NCBI GenBank assembly: GCA_964370375.1
Contig: CAYJIX010000020.1
Coordinates: 1 to 38,068, forward strand
Source: CAYJIX01 sp964370375
Lineage (GTDB): Bacteria; Desulfobacterota; Desulfovibrionia; Desulfovibrionales; Desulfovibrionaceae
DNA: 38,068 nt
Direction: 5' to 3'
The position numbers and the translations under genes were made by a program. The notes under the pieces are model-generated. The model was not told the origin of the DNA. It did not search any database and saw nothing but the letters and a program-made list of their open reading frames with translations. The first letter of the stretch is position 1; each line of letters opens with the position of its first letter. This document shows, piece after piece, positions 25,887 through 34,345 of the stretch.

Positions 25887-27449
25887 CTATTTGGGCAGTG
25901 CGTCCACGCTTGTTGATGCTTGCTCAAAATAGGCAACTATGGCCTTGACCAAGGCAGGAATGGTGTACTTTTCCGGCATGATATGGGGGGTAAATCCATA
26001 GCCCTTTAAGGTGTCCGCCGTGATGGGACCTATTGAGGCCATGCGCGTGGGAGAATTTTGTAAAAGTTCGGGCTCTATCTGCGCAAAAAAATTATGCACT
26101 GTGGAGGAAGAACCAAAGGTCACACAATCAATCCGCTTATGTACCAATCTATCCCGCACTTCTTCGCGTAAATCTGTTACCGGTAAGGTTTCATACACAG
26201 GCAATACGTCTACAAACGCTCCGGCTTTTGCCAATTCTTCCGGTAAAACTTCACGGGCTTCTTTAGCGCGTATGAGCAAAACCCTTTGGCCCTGCTCAAG
26301 GCGCACATCTGCATGTTTGCCGCGTAGTAACCCCTCTACAATGCCTTCAGCCATATACTCTTCAGGGATAAAATCAGGCTCAAGCCCTTGGGCACGCAGG
26401 GCATTTGCCGTGGCAGGGCCAATGGCTGCTACTTTTCGATTGCCAAGAACGCGCGTGTCATGCCCAAGTTCAGCCAAACGGGCCCAAAAACAGTGTACCC
26501 CGTTGACGGAGGTAAAAATAAGCCAATCGTATGACGTTATGGTGTTGATCCTGCGCTGGATAGCGCGCAACGAGGCTTCATCCACAAGCGGTTTTATCGC
26601 AATGGTGGGGAACAACACCACATCAGCGCCAAGGTCCGTAAGGGTTTGTGCAAGGCCGCTTGCTTGCTCTCTGGCACGGGTAACCACAACAGATCGCCCA
26701 AGCAAGGGTTTTTGCTCAAACCAGTTCAGCGTATCACGCAAGCCCACCACCTTGCCGATGACAATAACAGAAGGATTGGTAAAGCCTTCACGTAGGGCAT
26801 CTTGGGGTAGGCTCTCTAAACTTCCCACAAGGCTTCTATGCTGTGGTGTCGTACCCCAATGCACAAGGGCTGCCGGAGTTTTAGGGTCCATGCCGGCAGA
26901 TATAAGGTTGGCGGCAATATCCGGTAAATTTTTCATCCCCATGACAAAGACAAGGGTATTGGCGCTTTGAGCAAGGGCAGACCAATTGTGTACAGAACCC
27001 GGTTTTGTGGGATCTTCATGTCCTGTTATCAAGGTTACTGAGGATGCAAGCCCCCTATGGGTTAAAGGAATCCCTGCATAGGCAGGCCCTGCAATGGTGC
27101 TGGAAATCCCCGGGATTTCTTCAAACGGGATGTTTGCGGCAACAAGGGCTACGGCCTCTTCACCACCACGCCCAAAAATATAGGGGTCTCCACCCTTTAA
27201 CCGTGCAACCACCTTGCCTTCTTGGGCTTTTGCCACAAGAAGTGCATTTATTTCTTGCTGTGGCAAGGCATGATCGCCTGCCTTTTTACCCACATATATG
27301 CGTTCAGCTTCAGGACGCGCCATGGACAATAAAAGGTCAGAGGCTAAATAGTCGTAAATAACGACATCAGCCTGTTCAAGGGCGGCCTTGCCTTTTAGCG
27401 TTAAAAGCCCGGGATCCCCTGGGCCTGCTCCGATAAGATATACTTTCAT
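25887..27449 (-). CDS. cobA-hemD: Bifunctional uroporphyrinogen-III methyltransferase/synthase
   Basis: A 520-residue fusion. Residues 1-245 are the SAM-dependent uroporphyrinogen-III C-methyltransferase: VYLIGAGPGDPGLLTLKG at the start, then LKGGDPYIFGRGGEE, GISSTIAGPAYAGIPLTHRG and VFVMGMKNLP. Residues about 255-510 are uroporphyrinogen-III synthase (GRSVVVTRAREQASGLAQTL, FTSVNGV, FGSSSTVHNF). Together they make uroporphyrinogen III and methylate it to precorrin-2, the branch to siroheme, cobalamin and, in sulfate reducers, to heme by the siroheme route. This fusion is common in Clostridia and Desulfovibrio. The ATG at 27449 has a GGAATGA-type site. Siroheme is the cofactor of dissimilatory sulfite reductase, which fits the organism. 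Confidence 0.95.
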   Translation of the reverse strand: MKVYLIGAGPGDPGLLTLKGKAALEQADVVIYDYLASDLLLSMARPEAERIYVGKKAGDHALPQQEINALLVAKAQEGKVVARLKGGDPYIFGRGGEEAVALVAANIPFEEIPGISSTIAGPAYAGIPLTHRGLASSVTLITGHEDPTKPGSVHNWSALAQSANTLVFVMGMKNLPDIAANLISAGMDPKTPAALVHWGTTPQHRSLVGSLESLPQDALREGFTNPSVIVIGKVVGLRDTLNWFEQKPLLGRSVVVTRAREQASGLAQTLTDLGADVVLFPTIAIKPLVDEASLRAIQRRINTITSYDWLIFTSVNGVHCFWARLAELGHDTRVLGNRKVAAIGPATANALRAQGLEPDFIPEEYMAEGIVEGLLRGKHADVRLEQGQRVLLIRAKEAREVLPEELAKAGAFVDVLPVYETLPVTDLREEVRDRLVHKRIDCVTFGSSSTVHNFFAQIEPELLQNSPTRMASIGPITADTLKGYGFTPHIMPEKYTIPALVKAIVAYFEQASTSVDALPK

Positions 27450-27618
27450 TCATCATTCCATGCTGTTTTACACTATTGTACCGCATGCGCAGCACCATGT
27501 TTTTGTTCTTACAATTCCATTCTATGTACAAGCCTTGTTCCATAAAAGCCACGTCAAGGCAAGAGGCTTAATTGGCTGTTAAAGCCTGTCCTTCATGGCC
27601 ATGTTTCATGTTGATGCG

Positions 27619-28674
27619 TCATTGGCATACATTGCGTGTGCGCACGTTGGCTAAACCTTGGCAATCACCAAGGGAGCAGGCTTTCTCTAAATCATCACAC
27701 AATGTGTCCAGATCCCCTGCCAGAAGCTTTGCTGCGCCTCTTGCTGCCCATACTGAGGCATTGTTTGGATGTAATTCCAATGCCTTGGTAAAATCATGAA
27801 TAGCCAAGGACGGCATGTGCAAGCGCAATTGCGCCATACCTCGAGCCACAAGCCCTCTAAACGTCAAAGGATTTTGGACGGCAACAGCGTTGAGCACGTC
27901 AAGGGCTTCATAAGCACGATCAAGCTGTATCAAAGCTTCTGCTTTGGCTATGGGTAAAAGCATATTTGAGGCATCAAGGAGCATGGCCTTGTCCATGGTT
28001 GCAATAACCGCGCTGGGATCTGCCCACTGTGTACGGTAGTGGCGTAAATGGGAACTGTACATGTCCAGAGCAAGGATACGATTTTCAAATTGATAGATAC
28101 GCTCGTTCAATAATCCTAATTCTTCTGTGGGTTTTATGGCCTCATCTTGTGCAAAATTGACAAGGTCAAGCCCTTCACGAAGAAGCTCTTCATAAAGGAT
28201 CAACACCTCTGCCCATCTGTTTAAGGTTTCATCTTCTTGCAAAGCCTGACGCAATAAGACTTCGGCCTGTTCTTTTTTGTTTTGAATGGTAGCTTTTGCA
28301 AGAACCTGTTCGTCAGCGTACTGCAAATGTGTTTGAACAGGATAGGCTGTGGCAATAAGGGCCATACGCCTATAGGCATCCTGTTTTTGGCGATCATTAC
28401 CGGTATTGCGCGTCAAAAACTTCATGAGCGACATGTCGCGAAAGGCTGCGTCGGCTTTTTGCAGCACGTCAAGCCGTGCCCCAATAGAGGCTAAGGAGGC
28501 AGTGATACCGGCACAATACCCCATGACGCAGGGAACGCGGTATTCTGTATTCCAAAGGGGCGTTGCAAAAGCAGGCTTTTTATGACCACTGAACAGGAAA
28601 AAGCACAACAAGACCAATAGGCCTGTTGTGCAAGCGTTCAATGCAACATTTTTTTTACCAGCAATCCTTACCAC
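27619..28674 (-). CDS. Membrane-anchored TPR-repeat protein
   Basis: A 351-residue protein. It has a single hydrophobic segment at about 15-31 (TGLLVLLCFFLFSG), which may be an uncleaved signal anchor, so the body is probably periplasmic. The C-terminal half holds at least two or three tetratricopeptide repeats (AEALIQLDRAYEALDVLNAV, then GMAQLRLHMPSLAIHDFTKALEL and the next), a protein-binding scaffold. The GTG start at 28674 uses an AAGGA site formed right after the gltX stop, nine bases away, so it is coupled to gltX. Four Cys residues lie near the C-terminus (CDDLEKACSLGDCQ, then NVCQ). Function unknown. Confidence 0.8.
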   Translation of the reverse strand: MVRIAGKKNVALNACTTGLLVLLCFFLFSGHKKPAFATPLWNTEYRVPCVMGYCAGITASLASIGARLDVLQKADAAFRDMSLMKFLTRNTGNDRQKQDAYRRMALIATAYPVQTHLQYADEQVLAKATIQNKKEQAEVLLRQALQEDETLNRWAEVLILYEELLREGLDLVNFAQDEAIKPTEELGLLNERIYQFENRILALDMYSSHLRHYRTQWADPSAVIATMDKAMLLDASNMLLPIAKAEALIQLDRAYEALDVLNAVAVQNPLTFRGLVARGMAQLRLHMPSLAIHDFTKALELHPNNASVWAARGAAKLLAGDLDTLCDDLEKACSLGDCQGLANVRTRNVCQ

Positions 28675-28683
28675 AAAGGTTCC

Positions 28684-30090
28684 TTACTGTTTTGAAAGGA
28701 TATACGATACTGCCAAATCCAGCCTAGCCAAAGTTTGTTCCTTGCCAAGGGTCGCAATAAATTCGGGCAATCCGGGCCCTCCTAGGCTTCCTGCCAAAGC
28801 CACACGCATACAAGGCCCAACAGCCTTAAAGGCAAGGCCTTCAGATTCTATGTAATCATGGATGCTTTGCTCAATCGCTGCTGGCTCAAAGGATTCTGCC
28901 ATGGCAAAACGTTCACGAAGGGCGGTTAAGTGCTTTGCGCTTTCAGCGGTAAAGGCTTTAGCAACGGCTTTTTCATCATAGGATAGCTTGTCCGCATCGC
29001 AAAGGAGCACCGTGAGCGATTTGGCAAGCTGCAATAAATCTTCTGCGCGTTCTTTATACAGTGGCAATAATGGCACAAGTTCCTTTGCTGTTACATGAAA
29101 GCCTTCGCGCTGTACAAAGGGCAGGACAAGCTCGGCCAAGTCCTCCACTAAACTTTCGCGGATATAATGCCCATTCAGCCAGGCAAGTCGTTTAAAATCA
29201 AAAGCTGACGCGGCACTGTTGAGGTTTTTTCCATCAAACAGCTCGACAAGCTCAGACAGGGTAAACAATTCCTGATCGCCATGTGACCAGCCAAGGCGTA
29301 CCAAACAGTTTACCAAAGCGTGGGGCAAAAGACCGTCGTCTTGGTATTCCACAACAGCTCGCGCGCCATGGCGTTTGGACAATTTTTGGCGATCAGGGCC
29401 AAGGATCATGGGCACATGCCCAAACACGGGTAAATCCCAACCAAGGGCTTGGAAAAGTAAGATCTGTTTTGGCGTATTTGACACATGGTCATCGCCGCGA
29501 ACGACATGCGTTACGCCCATGTCATGGTCATCTACCACCACAGCCATATTGTAGGTTGGCATGCCGTCAGATTTGCGCAACACCATGTCATCAAGTTGGG
29601 CCATGTCTGTAACAATGCGCCCTTTGACCATATCGTCTAGAACAACACTCCCCTGTGCAGGCACTTTAAGGCGCACCACGCTGCCTTGCGCAGGCCCAAG
29701 CTTTTTTTCACGGCAACGCCCGTCATAACGCGGTGATTCGCCTTTGGCTCTGGCAGCTTCGCGCATGGCTTCAACTTCATCAGGGGTGCAGGAACACCAA
29801 TAAGCATGCCCTGTTTCCAAAAGCTGATCCACAGCAGCGTTATAAAGGTCAGTTCGTTTGCTTTGATAGGTAAGTTCATCATCCCAATCAAGCCCAAGCC
29901 AACGCATGGACGCTAAGATAGAATCTGTATATTCCTGTTTTGAACGCTCCCTGTCGGTGTCTTCAATGCGCAGACGAAAAACACCGCCATAATGCCGTGC
30001 CAAAAGCCAGCAAAACAGTGCCGTCCGTGCTCCGCCAATATGTAAATGCCCGGTGGGACTTGGGGCAAATCGTGTAACAATGTTTGACAT
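28684..30090 (-). CDS. gltX: Glutamyl-tRNA synthetase
   Basis: A 468-residue class I synthetase. The HIGH-type motif is in FAPSPTGHLHIGGAR (near residue 20) and the KMSKS-type motif is DRQKLSKRHG (about 240). A zinc-type motif, CSC with a later YDGRCR, is retained between them. The C-terminal helical anticodon-binding part completes the protein. It charges tRNA-Glu, and possibly tRNA-Gln if an amidotransferase is present; the product also feeds tetrapyrrole synthesis in organisms using the C5 route. The ATG at 30090 has AAAGGAG eight bases upstream. It sits between the rsm22-like and TPR genes on the same strand. Confidence 0.96.
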   Translation of the reverse strand: MSNIVTRFAPSPTGHLHIGGARTALFCWLLARHYGGVFRLRIEDTDRERSKQEYTDSILASMRWLGLDWDDELTYQSKRTDLYNAAVDQLLETGHAYWCSCTPDEVEAMREAARAKGESPRYDGRCREKKLGPAQGSVVRLKVPAQGSVVLDDMVKGRIVTDMAQLDDMVLRKSDGMPTYNMAVVVDDHDMGVTHVVRGDDHVSNTPKQILLFQALGWDLPVFGHVPMILGPDRQKLSKRHGARAVVEYQDDGLLPHALVNCLVRLGWSHGDQELFTLSELVELFDGKNLNSAASAFDFKRLAWLNGHYIRESLVEDLAELVLPFVQREGFHVTAKELVPLLPLYKERAEDLLQLAKSLTVLLCDADKLSYDEKAVAKAFTAESAKHLTALRERFAMAESFEPAAIEQSIHDYIESEGLAFKAVGPCMRVALAGSLGGPGLPEFIATLGKEQTLARLDLAVSYILSKQ

Positions 30091-30263
30091 GATCAATTCT
30101 CCTTTATATACCCTGCTTCAAAAAATCAAAATATTGCGGTAACAATCAAGCCTATACGCTTTGGCTAACATCCAAGGTGTGCTTTTGTATACACAAGGCC
30201 TGCACCTTTTCTTGTGCAAGCCTGCCTTTCTCCGAAGGTTGGCCTGCGCTTTTTTCATGCCGG

Positions 30264-31766
30264 TTATTTGGGCAACCATTCCATGATCAAAGCACCAGAT
30301 TTCGTGTCGCGCTTCTCCTTTATGGTAGAGCGGCACAAAACCTCTGCCCCAAATGGAATATCAGCCGCATTGCCAAGGATAGCCAGTCCCTTTTCGCAAC
30401 AGGCATACCTAGCATGCCCAAGGCCAGGCACAAAAAAAGCATCGGAAATGATCCTTGCAACACTTGCGCCTTCCGTGGCCTTAACGTGATCTTTTAGCCC
30501 TTGTGTATCGCCCTCAGCACTCATATTTTCATAGTGCTCAGAGCGTAACAACATAAACGACAAGCTCAAAGAATCCTTGGGTAGCCGTGCTTCTGCCGCC
30601 AGCCTTGCCAGCCAGCCCGGCCCCCCTGCATTTTGCACAGCATGGCACCACCCTCGATCGCGACGCCTGAGCAACGGGCATGGCTCTGTATGCGTACATG
30701 GTGCAAGGGGCAAAAGACCATAACTCAATGCCGCTTCACGAAGACCAGCTGTTAAACCACCGCCAAGGCGTGTTCCGGGTTCAATAAACAGCCCCGTGCC
30801 TGTATTGCCCAAAAGACGAGATACAGACCCTGCCAAGGAATCCAAGCGCTCTTCACGCGTGCTATTGCCCCTGTCACGCCATTCGTTGAGCACATTGCCT
30901 GCCATGAGCAGATGCGGTGTGCCGCGCACCTCACGTAGGCTCCGCAAAAAAGGCATGCGCACAAGCTCAATCTGCCAAAGCAAATCCTCATCAAGGGCAG
31001 CGGCCAAGGCTTTTATAAGCGCACGCCCAAGCTCCATGGGGCGCGGCGCAGTATCTACAGCCACAAGTTTAAGGGGAATTTTTCGCCAATCAGGACGCGA
31101 AAGCCAAAGGGCCAATGGCAGGGTTAAAGGGCCACAACCAAGGTCCATGACAATAGGTAGACGTGCTTCTGGCGTTGGTGCAGGCAGCGATAGGCTTGGC
31201 AATAGCCTTGTAAGCCGTACCAAATTCCATGGTAAAAAATAGCGCACATAGGCGGAAACAAAACGGGGCGAGCTCCAATAGGAACGCCCAAGCTCGTTTC
31301 TTTCGGATGTGAGGATTTCAGATAAATCGCGTACAGCTTCTGGCAAATCCGCACGGTGAGACCGCTGCAACGGCATCACACTGTCAAGAACTTTTGGCAA
31401 TGCGGCAAAGGCATCACGGCAAAAGGCACTGTCCGCCCCAAACAACGGCACGGCTTGGGCTTTGACCTGCGTATGCGAAGGGGTGACCTCAACAGCTGAT
31501 TCTTTTCCCTTATGGGCAACGGATGAGGGCATTGCGCGATGTTGTCCATGCCCCCTAGTTGAATCTTTAAACGAATCGTTAGACGTCCCTTTGCCTAAGT
31601 CTTCTTTATGTAAAGCCCCTCTGCTCCTTGGCGCTTCTTGCCTATGGCCGTGTTGCGCGGATGCACCTTTTTTGCCCTTGGAATGTTTTGAAGGTTTTTG
31701 TTCCCCTTCAAAGCGTCCCCCTTCCTTGCGCAGCCGTGTGTCTGGTTGCCTTTGTGTATCTTTCAC
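30264..31766 (-). CDS. Rsm22-family small-subunit rRNA methyltransferase-like protein, N-terminally extended
   Basis: A 500-residue protein. The first 115 residues or so are low-complexity, charged and basic (many Lys, Arg, Gly, His and Ser), probably disordered. The Rossmann domain follows: VMDLGCGPLTLPLALWL is the AdoMet site and NVLNEW a downstream loop. The Cys-rich region PCTHTEPCPLLRRRDRGWCH plus a later CC in ARYACCEKG matches the cysteine pattern that binds a 4Fe-4S cluster in the mitochondrial relative METTL17. The family associates with the small ribosomal subunit. The GTG start shares four bases (GTGA) with the pgk stop, giving coupled translation. Confidence 0.85.
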   Translation of the reverse strand: MKDTQRQPDTRLRKEGGRFEGEQKPSKHSKGKKGASAQHGHRQEAPRSRGALHKEDLGKGTSNDSFKDSTRGHGQHRAMPSSVAHKGKESAVEVTPSHTQVKAQAVPLFGADSAFCRDAFAALPKVLDSVMPLQRSHRADLPEAVRDLSEILTSERNELGRSYWSSPRFVSAYVRYFLPWNLVRLTRLLPSLSLPAPTPEARLPIVMDLGCGPLTLPLALWLSRPDWRKIPLKLVAVDTAPRPMELGRALIKALAAALDEDLLWQIELVRMPFLRSLREVRGTPHLLMAGNVLNEWRDRGNSTREERLDSLAGSVSRLLGNTGTGLFIEPGTRLGGGLTAGLREAALSYGLLPLAPCTHTEPCPLLRRRDRGWCHAVQNAGGPGWLARLAAEARLPKDSLSLSFMLLRSEHYENMSAEGDTQGLKDHVKATEGASVARIISDAFFVPGLGHARYACCEKGLAILGNAADIPFGAEVLCRSTIKEKRDTKSGALIMEWLPK

Positions 31767-32932
31767 GAAGTAGCCCTGTCGTTAAGAGCGGCTAAGGCCG
31801 GCAGTGTTTTGCCCTCAAGCATTTCTAAAAACGCGCCTCCTGCTGTGGAAATATAATCCACACCCTGCACGCAGCCGTATTTTTCAAGGGCCGCAATGCT
31901 ATCGCCACCACCGGTTACAGAATAGGCAGCACTTTTTGCCACAGCTTGAGCCACAGCTTCTGTGCCTTTGCCAAATTGATCCACTTCAAAGGCGCCCACA
32001 GGGCCATTCCAGACAACAGTGCCTGCCTTGGCAATAATGTCTGTATACATTGTGGCTGCTTGTGGGCCAATATCCAAAATCATGTCGTCAGCTTGCACTT
32101 TAGTAACAGATGTAACCGTTGCAGACGCATCCTTGCTAAGGCTTGGCCCAACCACAACGTCTTGTGGTAACACAATAGCAACGCCGCGCTCATTGGCCTC
32201 ATCCATAATACGCTTTGCCTCTGCCACAAGGTCAGGTTCATATAGGGACGCGCCAATGGCATAGCCTTTGGCCGCTAAAAACGTATTGGCAATGCCGCCG
32301 CCAACTATCAATTGATCCACTTGCTTGGATAAATTATCAAGCACCATCAGCTTGGTAGACACCTTGGAACCGCCAATAATGGCTAAAAGTGGAGCCACGG
32401 GATCTTTTATAATCTTTGTTATGGCTGTCACCTCTTTTGCAAGTAAAGGCCCGGCACACGCCACCTTGGCACAACGAATGGCACCTTCGGTTGAAGCTTG
32501 CGCCCTGTGCGCGGTTGCAAAGGCATCCATAACATAGACATCACCAAGGGATGCCAATTTTTGGGCCAAGTCGGGATTGTTCTTTTTTTCACCAACTAAA
32601 AAACGAACGTTTTCTCCAAGTACACATTGCCCGGGCTTGATTTGTGCAGAAAAAACATCCTTGGCTAACGGCACATCCATGCCCAACAATTCGCTAAGGC
32701 GCACTGCCACAGGGGCTAAAGAATTTGCCGCATCAAAAACCCCTTCTTCAGGACGGCCGAAATGTGACAACAAAAGCACCCCTGCCCCTTTATCAAGCGC
32801 CATCTTTACCGTGGGCAGGATAGCTTGAATCCGCGTATCGCTTGTTATTTTTCCCTCTTTAAACGGCACATTAAGGTCCAATCGCATCACAACTTTTTTG
32901 TTCTGCAAATCCAAATCTTGCATCAAACGCAT
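31763..32932 (-). CDS. pgk: Phosphoglycerate kinase
   Basis: A 389-residue enzyme of normal length. The N-terminal substrate domain has VVMRLDLNVPF and LLSHFGRPEEG, the C-terminal nucleotide domain has TVVWNGPVGAFE, and the end has TGGGDSIAAL and STAGGAFLEMLEG. It transfers phosphate from 1,3-bisphosphoglycerate to ADP in glycolysis, or the reverse in gluconeogenesis. The ATG at 32932 has GGAGG six bases upstream. It leads the long minus-strand series and overlaps the rsm22-like gene by four bases. The neighbouring glycolytic gene gap is not in the window. Confidence 0.96.
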   Translation of the reverse strand: MRLMQDLDLQNKKVVMRLDLNVPFKEGKITSDTRIQAILPTVKMALDKGAGVLLLSHFGRPEEGVFDAANSLAPVAVRLSELLGMDVPLAKDVFSAQIKPGQCVLGENVRFLVGEKKNNPDLAQKLASLGDVYVMDAFATAHRAQASTEGAIRCAKVACAGPLLAKEVTAITKIIKDPVAPLLAIIGGSKVSTKLMVLDNLSKQVDQLIVGGGIANTFLAAKGYAIGASLYEPDLVAEAKRIMDEANERGVAIVLPQDVVVGPSLSKDASATVTSVTKVQADDMILDIGPQAATMYTDIIAKAGTVVWNGPVGAFEVDQFGKGTEAVAQAVAKSAAYSVTGGGDSIAALEKYGCVQGVDYISTAGGAFLEMLEGKTLPALAALNDRATS

Positions 32933-33413
32933 TGCGCGCCTCCATAAATTTTATATACTCAAGATAGTGAAAAAGTTTGTTTTTCCGCTTTAACGATGCG
33001 TACTTTTGTTGGTATTGCCCCAAAAACCACTCTTCGTATAGCTGTACGGTTTTTCATATGGGATGCATGGCTCATGTCGCCCCTTTGGAAAAGGCCTTAT
33101 ATACTATGGCTTCAACGCCTTAACCTCATGAATCAGTATGACATATCCATTGATTGGAAGCAAGGCAGGCACTATATACGAAATAAATCCACAGGCGCAA
33201 CTACCGTCGCAAAAAGGGGATATTTTTTTCTGGACTTTATCGCTAAAAAGAACTATTCCTATTTTTGTAACACGGTGAAGATGCCGTCCATAAGGGAGTT
33301 CTTGTAATTCTCATTGCGAATTTTCCTTACACGTGGTATCAAAATTTAAACTGTATATGTTCAACCCCAGCAACTTGGCGCAAGCGCGTCAAACGAACAG
33401 TAAGGATACTATC
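32933..33413. other. Intergenic region between divergent pgk and dfx
   Basis: About 480 bases. It must hold promoters for pgk and for the oxygen-defence cluster. A plus-strand open frame at 32996-33307 has no ribosome site and no family likeness, so I do not call it. Near 33308-33322 there is a short inverted pair (ATTC and GAAT). Nothing else could be supported. Confidence 0.35.
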
Positions 33414-33815
33414 ATGCCAAAAAAATGGAGCATTTACAAATGTGATGTCTGTGGCAACGTTGTTGAACTTTTATACGCTGTGACCGATAAGCTGTCATGC
33501 TGTGACCAGCCCATGGTGCTTATGGAGGCTGATACTGTTGACGCTTCAAAAGAAAAACATGTTCCTGTATTTGAAAAAACAGATGCAGGCTGCATTGTAA
33601 AAGTTGGCAGTGTAGAACACCCCATGGATGAAAAACATTACATTGAATGGGTTGAAATCAGCACCGACAGCGGCAAACGCTACAAACAGTTTTTAGAGCC
33701 GGGTCAGGCACCAGAGGCAAAGTTTTGCTGCCCATCCTCATGCAGTGCCTCTGACCCTGTAACATCTGTACGTGCATACTGTAATTTGCACGGTCTGTGG
33801 AAAGCTGTCAATTAA
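33414..33815 (+). CDS. dfx: Desulfoferrodoxin (superoxide reductase)
   Basis: A 133-residue two-iron protein. The N-terminal desulforedoxin domain binds iron center I through C10, C13, C29 and C30 (YKCDVCG, then LSCCDQP). Center II, where superoxide is reduced, is formed by H49 in KEKHVPV, H69 and H75 in VEHPMDEKHYIEW, and C123 and H126 in AYCNLHG. The conserved Glu-Lys pair lies just before H49. It reduces superoxide to hydrogen peroxide without making oxygen, in the cytoplasm, taking electrons from rubredoxin. The ATG at 33414 has AAGGA seven bases upstream. It heads the dfx-rubredoxin-roo-cydAB cluster. The usual gene names in this group are rbo or dfx. Confidence 0.96.
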   Translation: MPKKWSIYKCDVCGNVVELLYAVTDKLSCCDQPMVLMEADTVDASKEKHVPVFEKTDAGCIVKVGSVEHPMDEKHYIEWVEISTDSGKRYKQFLEPGQAPEAKFCCPSSCSASDPVTSVRAYCNLHGLWKAVN

Positions 33816-33909
33816 TCCTCGACTGTTAGCATTTTTACAGTGCAAATTACTTTATATGCTGTTTTCATAACAGTACCTATCAACCTTATACGCTTTTAAG
33901 GAGAGTTTT

Positions 33910-34068
33910 ATGTCAAACTATGTATGTAACGTGTGTGGTTATGTGTATGATCCCTATGAAGGCGATTCTGATAGTGATATTGCCCCTGACACAGCCTTTG
34001 AAAGTGTTCCTGAAGCATGGGTTTGCCCTGTATGCGGTGTAGCCAAAGACGAATTTAGCCCTGAATAA
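33910..34068 (+). CDS. rub: Rubredoxin
   Basis: A 52-residue rubredoxin with one iron held by four cysteines: C6 and C9 in YVCNVCGYVYDP, and C39 and C42 in WVCPVCGVAKDEF. Its length and acidic character are typical. It carries single electrons to desulfoferrodoxin and to rubredoxin:oxygen oxidoreductase; both genes flank it. The ATG at 33910 has a clear AAGGAGAG site six bases upstream. It lies 94 bases after dfx and is followed by a terminator, so dfx-rub may form one transcript separate from roo. Confidence 0.96.
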   Translation: MSNYVCNVCGYVYDPYEGDSDSDIAPDTAFESVPEAWVCPVCGVAKDEFSPE

Positions 34069-34126
34069 TCGTATAGGAAATTTGCCATTGTTTGCAAAGC
34101 CCTATGTATAATTTAGGTATGATCTT

Positions 34127-34158
34127 ATGGGTGTGGGCTTTCCACACCCATTTTTTTT
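34127..34158 (+). terminator. Rho-independent terminator after rubredoxin
   Basis: TGGGTGTGG (34128-34136) pairs perfectly with CCACACCCA (34142-34150) and is followed by eight T. It ends the dfx-rub transcript, so roo needs its own promoter or depends on read-through. Confidence 0.9.
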
Positions 34159-34226
34159 ATTTGCACAAAGGTTTTGTAATTTTTTAGACACTGCAAAAAG
34201 GATTCTTTGTAAAGCTCTTACAATGA

Positions 34227-34254
34227 TTGACCAACGCATCGGTTGCGTTATAGA
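34227..34254 (+). promoter_or_regulatory. Sigma-70 type promoter with palindromic spacer, upstream of roo
   Basis: TTGACC (34227-34232), a 16-base spacer, then TATAGA (34249-34254). The spacer itself is a palindrome: AACGCA and TGCGTT, six bases each, with five between (34233-34249). A regulator bound there would cover the polymerase site. It lies about 90 bases before roo, just after the terminator. Predicted from sequence only. Confidence 0.5.
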
Positions 34255-34345
34255 AATAGCCATTGAAAGCATACTTTTGTTGATACCGTATTTGCGACTT
34301 CAACGAACCTAGGGATCAACTTTTTACCGTACAAGGATTTTTACA

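Noticed and set aside
32996..33307. 103-codon plus-strand frame between pgk and dfx
   Set aside because: No ribosome site before any of its start codons and no family resemblance; more likely promoter region.
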